Shown here in pieces: positions 44,502 to 53,043 of a DNA stretch of 64,000 nucleotides. The DNA is taken from assembly GCF_000759025.1 (NCBI RefSeq), contig NZ_JPOS01000092.1:1-64000 (forward strand), read 5' to 3'. The notes under the pieces were generated by a model. The model worked only from the letters and a program-made list of their open reading frames with translations. It made no database searches and was not told the origin of the DNA. The position numbers and the translations under genes are program-made. This stretch comes from Phaeodactylibacter xiamenensis. GTDB taxonomy: Bacteria; Bacteroidota; Bacteroidia; Chitinophagales; Saprospiraceae. Each line of letters opens with the position of its first letter. Position 1 is the stretch's first letter.

Positions 44502-45341
44502 ATGATAGTAGTAGTAGATAGTGGCTCGACCAAAGCCGACTGGAAAATGATCAGCGGCTCGGGGATACAGAGTATTACCACGATGGGGTTCAACCCGGTT
44601 TTTCATTCTGAGGATGTCATTTTTAATGAGCTCCAGAAGTCTTTAGTACCGGAAGTTGCCACGGAAGAGGCGAATAAAGTTTTTTACTACGGTGCCGGCT
44701 GCTGGGATGCCCGGCTCAAGGGCACCGTACAGAAAGCGCTGGACCGTATTTTCGCGAATGCAGACATTGAAGTGCACCACGACCTGCTGGGGGCCGCCCG
44801 CGCCACCTGTGGGCATGATCCGGGCATTTCCTGTATCATCGGGACGGGTTCCAACAGCTGCCTGTACGATGGGACAGATGTTATTGACAACGTGACCAAT
44901 CTGGGCTATCTGCTGGGCGACGAAGGCTCCGGCACCCACCTGGGCAAGCGCCTCATACGGGCCTTCTTCTACCGGGAGATGCCTAAGAAGCTGCACGATG
45001 AACTGGAAGAAAGCCTGAAAGGTGGCAAACAATCTATTCTGGATAACGTGTACAGTGGCGAACCACCAAATGTATACCTGGCTTCCTTTACCAAGTTCAT
45101 GGGCGATCATCAGGACCACCCGTTTATTCAGCGGATCCTGTTTGACTCCTTTGAGCAGTTCATTGACCGGCACGTGCGCAAATATAAAAACCACATGAGC
45201 CTGCCCGTGCACTTTATCGGTTCGGTGGCCTACTATTTCAAACAAACACTAAGTGTCATCCTTGATGCGCGGGACATGGAGATGGGGAACTTTATTCAGA
45301 AGCCGATTGATGAGCTGGTGCGCTTCCACACCGAAGAATAA
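44502..45341 (+). CDS. N-acetylglucosamine kinase-like protein (BadF/BcrA superfamily)
   Basis: 279 residues. N-terminal VVVDSGSTKADWKM is the ATP phosphate-1 motif, GTGSNSCLYDG and GYLLGDEGSGTHLGK the second and sugar motifs. The length fits eukaryote-like GlcNAc kinases found in Bacteroidota. It probably phosphorylates N-acetylglucosamine or a related amino sugar to the 6-phosphate, for peptidoglycan or chitin recycling. It lies 136 bp before pfkA. Confidence 0.85.
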   Translation: MIVVVDSGSTKADWKMISGSGIQSITTMGFNPVFHSEDVIFNELQKSLVPEVATEEANKVFYYGAGCWDARLKGTVQKALDRIFANADIEVHHDLLGAARATCGHDPGISCIIGTGSNSCLYDGTDVIDNVTNLGYLLGDEGSGTHLGKRLIRAFFYREMPKKLHDELEESLKGGKQSILDNVYSGEPPNVYLASFTKFMGDHQDHPFIQRILFDSFEQFIDRHVRKYKNHMSLPVHFIGSVAYYFKQTLSVILDARDMEMGNFIQKPIDELVRFHTEE

Positions 45342-45477
45342 ATGCCTACTTTTGCGGCTTGGTTAGTGGTCAAAACCCGATGGCCTGATATGCAGGGCAC
45401 AGCCCTTCAGAGCGCCGATTGGTATAGAGCACGAATAAAAATGGAGTCGCATTTGACACAAGGATAAAACTAAACGA

Positions 45478-46461
45478 ATGAGCAAGGAGATCAAACGCAT
45501 TGCTGTTTTTACTTCCGGTGGCGATGCCCCGGGCATGAATGCTGCCGTCAGGGCCGTTGTGCGTAACGCTTCTTTTCACGATATGCACGTCTATGGTATC
45601 CGCAGAGGGTACGAAGGTATGATTGATGGCGACCTCGAGCGGCTGGAGCGCCGGGACGTAGGCAATATTCTTCACCGGGGCGGCACGGTACTCAAAACCG
45701 CCCGCAGCCAACGGTTCATGACGCCGGAGGGGCGGCGCTCTGCCTATGAGACCCTGCTCGCGCACGATATCGAAGCCTGCATAGCCATTGGGGGCAATGG
45801 TACCTTTACGGGGGCTTCTGTTTTTACCGAAGAGTACGATATTCCCTTCATTGGTGTACCAGGTACAATTGACAACGACCTGTATGGAACCGATTTGACC
45901 ATCGGCTTTGATACGGCCGTGAATACCGCTATCGAAGCAGTAGATAAAATCCGGGACACCGCCGATTCTCACAACCGGTTGTTTTTTGTGGAGGTGATGG
46001 GGCGGCACGCCGGCTTCATTGCCCTGAATACTGCTATTGGCAGCGGTGCAGCCAGTGCTCTGATCCCGGAAACGGATACCACGATTGAAGACCTGGTGGA
46101 GTTCCTGAAGATGGGGGCCCGGCGCAAGAAGCTCTTCAGCGTAGTCATCGTTGCAGAGGGCAATAAAAATGGGAACGCCAGTGAGATCGCGGCTCAGGTC
46201 AAGGAAAAGTTTGATTTTTACGATACCAAAGTGACCATCATCGGCCACCTGCAGCGCGGCGGATCGCCTACTGCGCTTGACCGGGTGCTCTCCAGCCGAC
46301 TTGGCTTTCATGCTGTGGAAGGGCTGGTGAAAGGGCATAAGAATGTGATGACCGGGCTGGTCAACGGCAAGATCAAGTACACGCCTTTCGCAGAGGCCAT
46401 CACTAAGTCGAAAAGCCTGGACAACGACTTGGTCCGGATGGCAGAAATCCTAGCGCTTTAA
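45478..46461 (+). CDS. pfkA: 6-phosphofructokinase
   Basis: 327 residues, standard PfkA length. GGDAPGMN (14-21), RSQRF (77-81), PGTIDND (128-134), MGRHAGF and LQRGGSP are all present. The ATP/Mg loop reads GGNGTF (105-110) where most PfkA proteins have GGDGS or GGDGT, so Asn107 stands in place of the Mg-binding Asp. The Gly after it predicts ATP rather than pyrophosphate use. Catalytic Asp of TIDND is intact. Function: fructose 6-phosphate to fructose 1,6-bisphosphate. Confidence 0.92.
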   Translation: MSKEIKRIAVFTSGGDAPGMNAAVRAVVRNASFHDMHVYGIRRGYEGMIDGDLERLERRDVGNILHRGGTVLKTARSQRFMTPEGRRSAYETLLAHDIEACIAIGGNGTFTGASVFTEEYDIPFIGVPGTIDNDLYGTDLTIGFDTAVNTAIEAVDKIRDTADSHNRLFFVEVMGRHAGFIALNTAIGSGAASALIPETDTTIEDLVEFLKMGARRKKLFSVVIVAEGNKNGNASEIAAQVKEKFDFYDTKVTIIGHLQRGGSPTALDRVLSSRLGFHAVEGLVKGHKNVMTGLVNGKIKYTPFAEAITKSKSLDNDLVRMAEILAL

Positions 46462-47349
46462 TACCAACTCAAACTGCTGCCTGATTTGGGGCAGCTTTTT
46501 GAATCCGCCCGATAGCCCAAGGGCAAGCGTCGGCACCAAAAAGTGCGGAAAACGCATGACCGCTTCGTGCACCCATTGCAACAGGACGGTATCCCAGGTC
46601 GCCACATAAGCATAAGCCCACGGGCGGGCGATGGTGGTGGACAGCCCCCAAAATACGGCATAAGCCAGTGCGATGCGGGCGACGCGCCCCGGCAGGAAAA
46701 TCAGTACGCTCAGGATAAAATCCAGGGCAGCAGCAACCTGCAAAAAATAAACGGCTGCAACTTCATCCACGCCAAGTATACTCATAACCATAAAGACGAA
46801 GTAGCCTGGCCGTGGATAATACCCTGCGGCGTATAACCCGTGGCAGGTAAAGGTCAGCGCAATACAAACTTTAAGGAATAGCAGCAAAGACCGGTTGAAC
46901 CGCCGCTCCGGCGCAACAGCTACCCAGGCCAGTACGGCAGGTGCCGTAAACTGAAGGGCGTATTCCAGAAACTGGCCCAGGAAGAAAAACTTCTCTTTGC
47001 AGTACAGCCCCGCCAGGATCAACAGGCTAAAGCTGCTCATCCACAACACCACCCGACCAGGCCTGCCCCAACGTTGGACGGTAATCGCTACCAACCCAGC
47101 CAGCACATAAAGTACGCCGGTGCCGAAGACCAGCTGCTGAATCCACCAATCGGTATTAGGGTTGGTGACATAGGCTTGCCAGTCCATACCCAGAACGGCT
47201 TGTACGGCACCTTCCATCCAGGCCTGGTCCCAAAGCAGGGTGCGAAAGGGCGCATCCCAGTACAAATGCTGCCAGCCGCGGGCGAACAGTACACTCGCGG
47301 CACTCCATTGTAAAATACGGAACCAGAGGGTGGAAGATTTTCCTTGCAT
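46450..47349 (-). CDS. Multi-helix membrane protein, unknown
   Basis: 299 residues with seven or eight hydrophobic helices. Trp-rich N-terminus (FRILQWSAASVLFARGWQHL, then DAPFRTLLWDQAW) reminiscent of DoxX or HTTM membrane proteins, but without their key motifs. Convergent with pfkA; the 3' ends overlap by 12 bp. Function unknown. Confidence 0.6.
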   Translation of the reverse strand: MQGKSSTLWFRILQWSAASVLFARGWQHLYWDAPFRTLLWDQAWMEGAVQAVLGMDWQAYVTNPNTDWWIQQLVFGTGVLYVLAGLVAITVQRWGRPGRVVLWMSSFSLLILAGLYCKEKFFFLGQFLEYALQFTAPAVLAWVAVAPERRFNRSLLLFLKVCIALTFTCHGLYAAGYYPRPGYFVFMVMSILGVDEVAAVYFLQVAAALDFILSVLIFLPGRVARIALAYAVFWGLSTTIARPWAYAYVATWDTVLLQWVHEAVMRFPHFLVPTLALGLSGGFKKLPQIRQQFELVLKR

Positions 47350-47834
47350 CCTTTTTTAGCTCTTTAACGTGAAATGGGGTTAAAGGTATTGCTTTTGTGC
47401 GTAAAAAATGGGGTAATGAGCAATAGGCTTAATTAGGATTGGCAGAAGCAAGGGCACCGGACCTGGTTCTCGCCCGGCGCACTCTCCGCCCGACGTAGTT
47501 TAGAACGTAGTCGGGCCTTTCGCCGGGCGTGCTGACCAGGAGAGCCAGAAAAAAGCACACCGGGTGAATGCCCAGACAATGGCTTAGCTTAGTACACCCG
47601 GTGAGGCAGCCTCGCCCGGCGCACTCTCCGTCCGACGTAGTTTAGAACGTAGTCGGGCCTTTCGCCGGGCGTGCTAACCATGAGACCAAGGAAAAAACAC
47701 ACCGGTTGAATGCCCCTCCAATGGCTTAGCTTAGTGCACCCGGTGAGGGCACGCTACTTTAACCTTCATCCATTACCCCATTAACCTTAAAAACCTTTAC
47801 CCTTTAAACTTGAATACTTTAACCTTATCCCCTA
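47350..47834. other. Intergenic region holding a hairpin-repeat array
   Basis: 485 bp between two leftward genes. Occupied mainly by the repeat array at 47462-47745; the remainder is AT-rich with TTAACC-like runs (47758-47826). No gene is supported. Confidence 0.7.
47462..47745. repeat. Two-hairpin intergenic repeat array, copy 1 (B-A-B-A)
   Basis: Two kinds of hairpin alternate. Type B (59 bp, 47471-47529 and 47613-47671) is bounded by CGCCCGGCG / CGCCGGGCG with a nested CCGAC...GTCGG. Type A (46 bp, 47558-47603 and 47700-47745) is bounded by CACCGGGTG / CACCCGGTG (left arm CACCGGTTG in the second copy) with a conserved ATGGCTTAGCTTAGT inside. Spacers are constant: 28 bp from B to A, 9 bp from A to B, giving a 142-bp period. 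The first B has an extra CCTGGT / ACCAGG outer pair (47462-47540). The same array occurs at 52841-53028. Confidence 0.9.
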
Positions 47835-49373
47835 TCACTCCACCAACACCCGCAACACCTGCAAAGCCCGCCCCGACTCCTCCATAAGCCGCAAGAAGTA
47901 GACGCCCGGTGGCCAGTCTCCAACCGGAATATTTTGAAGCGGCAAAGGGTCAAGCGCGTGCTCCGCCAGGTGCCGGCCGTACGCATCCATCCATTGTGCC
48001 CGCGCTGCCCGAGGCATATCCACCAGAGCTTCTAATTGAAGGACTGCCCCTCCGGAAATCGGATTGGGATAGACCCGGTAAGTGCTTACGCTGGAAGGCG
48101 GTGCCGCAACCTCCTCCACATCTACAAACTGTAGGCCCTCCTCACAGTTGGGGTGGTAGCAGCCGGCGCTGTCTAGTTTTAGGAGCCAGGCGGTCTGCTG
48201 TAATAGGATAGTATCTTCCAAAAAACCTCCAAAGATCAATCCTCCGTCTTCAGTTTCTATCCCACAATTAAGCACCCCAAGATGCAGCCCTCCACTATTA
48301 TCTAGATACATACGCTCCCAATTGAGCTCACCTGACTGTGTCATGGAAAATACCCAGCCTACACCACCGTAGAAATCTTCTCCCAAGTAAGTATTTGAGG
48401 CTCCTACACCGATTATATTCCCGGCTTCAGTTAAGAACAAATCAGATATATAATTGCCAAGGCTGACAAACTCAAAGTCGTACTGCTGCAAGACTTCACC
48501 CTCTGGGCTGACCCACAATAGAACGGGGGCTCGTCTAACCCCCTGTCCGATTTCCCGGAAAAAAGAAACGAGCAATTGACTATTGTCCAGCTCAATTACA
48601 TTCTCGGTTTGAGCACCCGATAAATAATACTCCCCGATGGTAGAGGTCCAAAGCTCATTGCCATCCGGGTCTATACACAGCAGCCGCAGCCGTTTGTCTA
48701 TTCCTGAGCCGCAGGACTGATAGGAAAGGCACTCTCTATAGACGATCACCACATTGCCATTTTCTAATACGGCTAAATCCCGGCTCCTGATCAATCCATA
48801 TTCCCCTGCGTAAAAGCGCTCCCACAGGATGTTGCCCTCCAGGTCTAATGCCATTACCCACACTTTCTCTTCACCTGGGGAAAGGGTGCCGTGATCTCCA
48901 TGAACAATGAGCGTGCTATCATTTAAAAAATCGATTCCATAAAATCTATCATTATAAATACCGCCAAATGATTTCAACCATAAACTATCACCTTGCTTAC
49001 TTTTTTTTAAAAAATAACCATCAATATCGTTAACCTGCCCATTATCGATATTTCCTACAAAAAACACAGCATCATCTGAGATTGCCATTGATTGATTTCC
49101 GGAGCCTATACTAACTGAGACCCTGGCTCCATTGCTTACAACAGACTCTGAGATGAATGCTGCTTCCAAATCAGTTATTGCCATTTTATGAACATACTCA
49201 TACAGAGGAGGAGGAGAGCTGAGTACATCTAAATAGTATACAGAATCCTCTGTGGCAATTGAGGCAATCTGCTCTGGAGGATCAAGGTAGAGTGCTTTTG
49301 AAAACGGAGCCTGTCCGAACAGAGTGCCTTGCATTAAGGATAAGCAAAAGGGTATGAACCAAAGGTTTTTCAT
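47835..49373 (-). CDS. T9SS-secreted beta-propeller-like protein
   Basis: 512 residues. Signal peptide MKNLWFIPFCLSLMQGTLFG, then repeated segments of the type 'DGNELWTSTIG' and 'LDLEGNILWERFYAG' (about 50-60 residues each), like the repeats seen in PQQ/WD-type propellers of secreted proteins. The last 80 residues are a type A T9SS sorting domain (YRVYPNPISGG, then YFLRLMEESG). Exported through T9SS, perhaps surface-bound. Ligand unknown. A hairpin array follows its 3' end. Confidence 0.8.
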   Translation of the reverse strand: MKNLWFIPFCLSLMQGTLFGQAPFSKALYLDPPEQIASIATEDSVYYLDVLSSPPPLYEYVHKMAITDLEAAFISESVVSNGARVSVSIGSGNQSMAISDDAVFFVGNIDNGQVNDIDGYFLKKSKQGDSLWLKSFGGIYNDRFYGIDFLNDSTLIVHGDHGTLSPGEEKVWVMALDLEGNILWERFYAGEYGLIRSRDLAVLENGNVVIVYRECLSYQSCGSGIDKRLRLLCIDPDGNELWTSTIGEYYLSGAQTENVIELDNSQLLVSFFREIGQGVRRAPVLLWVSPEGEVLQQYDFEFVSLGNYISDLFLTEAGNIIGVGASNTYLGEDFYGGVGWVFSMTQSGELNWERMYLDNSGGLHLGVLNCGIETEDGGLIFGGFLEDTILLQQTAWLLKLDSAGCYHPNCEEGLQFVDVEEVAAPPSSVSTYRVYPNPISGGAVLQLEALVDMPRAARAQWMDAYGRHLAEHALDPLPLQNIPVGDWPPGVYFLRLMEESGRALQVLRVLVE

Positions 49374-49435
49374 GATTCCGTATTGTAAAACAGCAGTGAG
49401 GGCATTCCCCCACCGCTGTAGATAGATTAAAATAA

Positions 49436-52400
49436 TTACTTGACAATTCCTTTCAGCGTACCAATTCGTTCCCCTTCTGATACCGCTTCAAAGAAGTACA
49501 AGCCTGTAGGCTGCCTGCTCAAATCAATCTCAAAACGCTGTCCTTCCGGGAATTCCAGGCTATAGATACTACGTCCTGCCAAGTCTCTGATTTCAATCAG
49601 GATGGGCTCAGCGTAATACTGGCCAAGGTCTAAAGTGAATGCCCCGGAAGATGGGTTGGGTGCGATACTTAGTCCAGGAACCGTATTGTTTGCTTCTGTT
49701 CCCGGAAGCTCAACCCCAAGCGGTAATTGATAGTCCGGCCAAAATTGACGGTCTAGTAACAGCCCCAGCAAAGCCCTGGCGTAACTGCTTTCCGGGGCTG
49801 ATTTGGCGGCGACTTGTTCCAGGGTGCTGATTTGGTCTGCGCTTAGCGTAAACGCCGCTTCTGCTTCAGAAAGCCGCTGAAGGTTGATCATTTGCACTGC
49901 TCTGAACAGGCCATCCGAAGAAGTGAGATCCCCCTCTTCCGCCAGGTTGTTCAGCAATTCTTCTGCTTGTCCAAATTCGCCACGCCTTACCCGGTAGCCA
50001 AATTCCAACCGGTGATAAGCAGTGTTCTCCATTTCTTCAGCAAACACCAGATTCGCATCGGCAGTAAATTCCTCATTATCTATTCCCGCGTTGATGATCC
50101 AATGCGCAATGCGCTCCATCTGTTCCTGAGCTTGAAGCACGGCGTACTTCAATTCTGCATCTTCAGGGTTGTTATTTGACGCGGATTTGAGATCATTATA
50201 CAGCTGCTTTGCCTCGGAATAGTCCCCGTAGCCAAAGGGGGGCTCCTTAGGGTTTCTTAAGAAGAGGTAGCAGGATTCCTCTACGTTCTGAAAAGTACCA
50301 ACTGGCAAGAAATTGTTTGTCGTGCCCGTCAAAGTAGAACTCTGGGGTGTTTCACATGGATTAGCCAGATGAAAATACCTAAATGTTGTAGTCGTCCCAA
50401 AAGTCCAAATGTGTTCGGTACTGCCATTAGTAAAACAATTGCGTGCCGGATCACCAGGGGCACCCTGAAGCAGGGCAATATTAGTTGCCACCTGAGAACC
50501 ATCCAAAGTAATGTTGCCATAATTGGAGAAGAAAAAGTTTCGGGTAATAAAGGACATATCATTTTCACCAGTGAAGAGAACGGGTAAAAATATACCATTG
50601 TCAAGCATATCATTGCAGGTGATTTCCACAGTACCATTGCCCGTATCATCCCCATATACACCAAACATATTGCCGGAATTGTCCCTAAAAACATTTTCCC
50701 GTATGACCGCATTGTTCAGTCCAGCCAGCCATACACCGTCTCCCCCATTGAACCGGTTCTGTTCGATCAAGGCATCCTGAATGCCTCTAGACTCTGAGGT
50801 AGACAGCATAATCCCTAGCTGCGGATTGAACAAATGAAACTCGTTTTGAGCGCCGCCGCCCGGCCCCACATAAAGTCCCGCCCCACTGGAGAACGGATAG
50901 GTCACCTCAGAATTAATGCCTTGCCCACAGGAATTGAAGGTGCATCCATTAATGATGGACATCCCGGCATCAACCGCCTCAATGGCAAAGTTTGTCATTT
51001 GGGAAAAGTCAGAGCTATTGAATTCAATGCCATCCGTTTCCCATATGGACACACCGCCAAGGTTAGGGGAGGCCGATGGGTCTGTGATATCAAAATTGCA
51101 ATCAATGAACCGGCTGTTATTGATAAAATCATAGCTCATGAAAGAGGCAGACCGGAAATTATTCAGAAATTCCGTATCTGTACAATACACCAAGCCTCCC
51201 CGGTAGGTATCATCCCACCATGGGTTATACGTATTGGCTGAAATGGCATGCCGCGCCCATTCAATAACGGCACCATTGCTGGACCGCAGGATACCGGCTT
51301 CATTCGGCCCGGGCACTGCAAATAAATTAGGCTGGGGCAGGTTCTTATTGCCCTCTACCACTATTCCGTCCCAATAGCCTGTGTCCTCGCAGCGGGTCAA
51401 ATAGCCACCATTTACATGCAAACGGCCTCCGCGCCGGACCACTATCCCACTATTCGACGTAAACCGCAACGTGCCGGTAACGGTAAGTTCACCTCCGGCT
51501 TCGACAAAGATGGTGCCGTTTATGCTTCGGGTGCTGTTAATTATATTTCCTGGTGTGTCAAAAGTTAAGTCCTGAGCAACTGGGCACTCGCAGGCGACTA
51601 GAGGATTACAACACCCCATTGAATTAAGTATTGGCTCTCTGATCCCACCAGGCTCGAACAAGTCACGCATAACTTGCTTTTGACCGAGCGTAAATAAATT
51701 CATGCATTTATCGTTAGTCAAATCCATATAATTCATAAACATATCGGGAAAGTCCGTTCCTGGATCAATACAAGAGTTGTCATCCGGATATGTGCAATTC
51801 GAAACATTACCAAAAGTTTGACCATCCTGAGTAGGAGTATCGGCAATGAAATCGTCCACACTACAATCTCCGTCTCCCGAAATATGTACCAGGTCTAACC
51901 AATGACCTACCTCGTGCGTCATCGTTCTTCCCAAGTTAAGTGGGGACTGAACTACACCGACACTACCAAAGTATCTAAAATGCACAACAACACCGTCAAA
52001 ATGAGGAAATGAGCTTAAATTACTAGGAGATGAAGCATTTCCTGCAATCATGGGGTCCAGATCAACAACCCACACATTTAGATAAGAATCTGGCGGCCAT
52101 CCATCTTTTCCACCGCTAGAATTCGACTTCATAGCATTACTGTTAAAAGGAAATGGAGTAGTTCTGGAATTACTTGTTCTAGTAATCCCATTGGTCGGCA
52201 TTCCATTTGGATCTGATGCCGCCAGGCAAAACTCAATTTCCACATCAGCGGCTACACCTGTAAAATCCAAAGGGGTATTTGAAGCATCTGTATTCATCCT
52301 TCTGAAATCTTCATTAAGAATGTCTATCTGTGATTGTATCTGGGCATTGCTTATATTGGCAGCCGGGATTGAAGAAGGATATACCACATGTACGACGACT

Positions 52401-52540
52401 GGTATAGTAATCAGCCCCTGTACACTGGGAGCTCGTGCTATGTCCCTATCATTGCCTCTGATAAATGGCTGTGGTGTATGGAAGGGTGTTCCACAGCGAT
52501 CAGGTTGTGAGACCAATTCAGTTGGGCTAAATAAAGTCAT
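49436..52540 (-). CDS. Secreted M43-family metalloprotease with T9SS domain
   Basis: 1034 residues as read from the ATG at 52540. The catalytic zinc site HEVGHWLDLVH (209-219) and a downstream Met-turn (FMNYMDLTND) place it in the pappalysin (M43) group. The middle (about 350-700) is a right-handed beta-helix-like stretch with repeated ING, NNF and DxxG motifs. The C-terminal 75 residues are a T9SS sorting domain (SIAPNPSSGAF, ending GIVK). As read there is no signal peptide. Upstream, in this frame, codons read KLFTRLWQGALVVFLGI, a good signal core, but they lie behind an 11-base tract and no ATG is in frame. Probably the real start is at 52626 through a tract of 9 or 12 bases. Confidence 0.85.
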   Translation of the reverse strand: MTLFSPTELVSQPDRCGTPFHTPQPFIRGNDRDIARAPSVQGLITIPVVVHVVYPSSIPAANISNAQIQSQIDILNEDFRRMNTDASNTPLDFTGVAADVEIEFCLAASDPNGMPTNGITRTSNSRTTPFPFNSNAMKSNSSGGKDGWPPDSYLNVWVVDLDPMIAGNASSPSNLSSFPHFDGVVVHFRYFGSVGVVQSPLNLGRTMTHEVGHWLDLVHISGDGDCSVDDFIADTPTQDGQTFGNVSNCTYPDDNSCIDPGTDFPDMFMNYMDLTNDKCMNLFTLGQKQVMRDLFEPGGIREPILNSMGCCNPLVACECPVAQDLTFDTPGNIINSTRSINGTIFVEAGGELTVTGTLRFTSNSGIVVRRGGRLHVNGGYLTRCEDTGYWDGIVVEGNKNLPQPNLFAVPGPNEAGILRSSNGAVIEWARHAISANTYNPWWDDTYRGGLVYCTDTEFLNNFRSASFMSYDFINNSRFIDCNFDITDPSASPNLGGVSIWETDGIEFNSSDFSQMTNFAIEAVDAGMSIINGCTFNSCGQGINSEVTYPFSSGAGLYVGPGGGAQNEFHLFNPQLGIMLSTSESRGIQDALIEQNRFNGGDGVWLAGLNNAVIRENVFRDNSGNMFGVYGDDTGNGTVEITCNDMLDNGIFLPVLFTGENDMSFITRNFFFSNYGNITLDGSQVATNIALLQGAPGDPARNCFTNGSTEHIWTFGTTTTFRYFHLANPCETPQSSTLTGTTNNFLPVGTFQNVEESCYLFLRNPKEPPFGYGDYSEAKQLYNDLKSASNNNPEDAELKYAVLQAQEQMERIAHWIINAGIDNEEFTADANLVFAEEMENTAYHRLEFGYRVRRGEFGQAEELLNNLAEEGDLTSSDGLFRAVQMINLQRLSEAEAAFTLSADQISTLEQVAAKSAPESSYARALLGLLLDRQFWPDYQLPLGVELPGTEANNTVPGLSIAPNPSSGAFTLDLGQYYAEPILIEIRDLAGRSIYSLEFPEGQRFEIDLSRQPTGLYFFEAVSEGERIGTLKGIVK

Positions 52541-52595
52541 AATTCCTAGAAATACGACTAAAGCACCTTGCCACAGTCTTGTAAATAGTTTCTGC

Positions 52596-52606
52596 GGGGG
52601 GGGGGG
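52596..52606. repeat. 11-base G tract between the M43 start region and its ORF
   Basis: On the coding (minus) strand it is a run of 11 C. An ATG at 52626-52624 opens MFNLNFYPPP; after 11 C it goes out of frame and stops (TAG) 13 codons after the tract. With 12 (or 9) C it would join in frame to KLFTRLWQGALVVFLGIMTLF, giving the protease a signal peptide. Confidence 0.8.
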
Positions 52607-52840
52607 TAAAAGTTAAGATTAAACATGTTAAGCTATTTTAAAAGATTTAGAAGACAGATAGACAGCGGCTGAAAGTTTATGTACGCTATATCAATAGTAA
52701 CATGGTTAGCCACAGAAAAGCGCAGTACATTTTTTATCAAGCGTATACTGCAAGATAACATTTTAGCTCAAAGCTTGATTACCAAATCAAAACTTTAACA
52801 TTGTGAGGGCTTGTTGCTGGTTCAATAACCTGGCACAGCG

Positions 52841-53028
52841 CACCGGGTGAATCCCACGGCAATGGCTTGGCTTAGTGCACCCGGTGAGGCGGTCTCGCCC
52901 GGCGCACTCTCCGCCCGACGTAGTCTAAAACGTAGTCGGACCTTTCGCCGGGCGTGCTGACCAGGAGAACCAAGAAAAAGCACACCGGGTGAATGCCCCT
53001 CCAACGGCTTAGCTTAGTGCACCCGGTG
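52841..53028. repeat. Two-hairpin intergenic repeat array, copy 2 (A-B-A)
   Basis: Type A at 52841-52886 and 52983-53028 (46 bp each), type B at 52896-52954 (59 bp), with the same 9-bp and 28-bp spacers as the 47.5-kb array, so A-to-A distance is again 142 bp. It starts 16 bp beyond the 3' end of prfB, the same relative position (beyond the 3' end of a leftward gene) as the first array. Confidence 0.9.
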
Positions 53029-53043
53029 AGGCATAGTCCAAGC

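Larger units (their letters stand above)
52541..53043. other. Intergenic region with homopolymer tract and hairpin array
   Basis: 503 bp between two leftward genes. Contains the upstream part of the protease reading frame with the G-tract (52596-52606), an AT-rich stretch (52611-52800) with probable promoter sequence, and the repeat array at 52841-53028. No other gene is supported. Confidence 0.7.
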
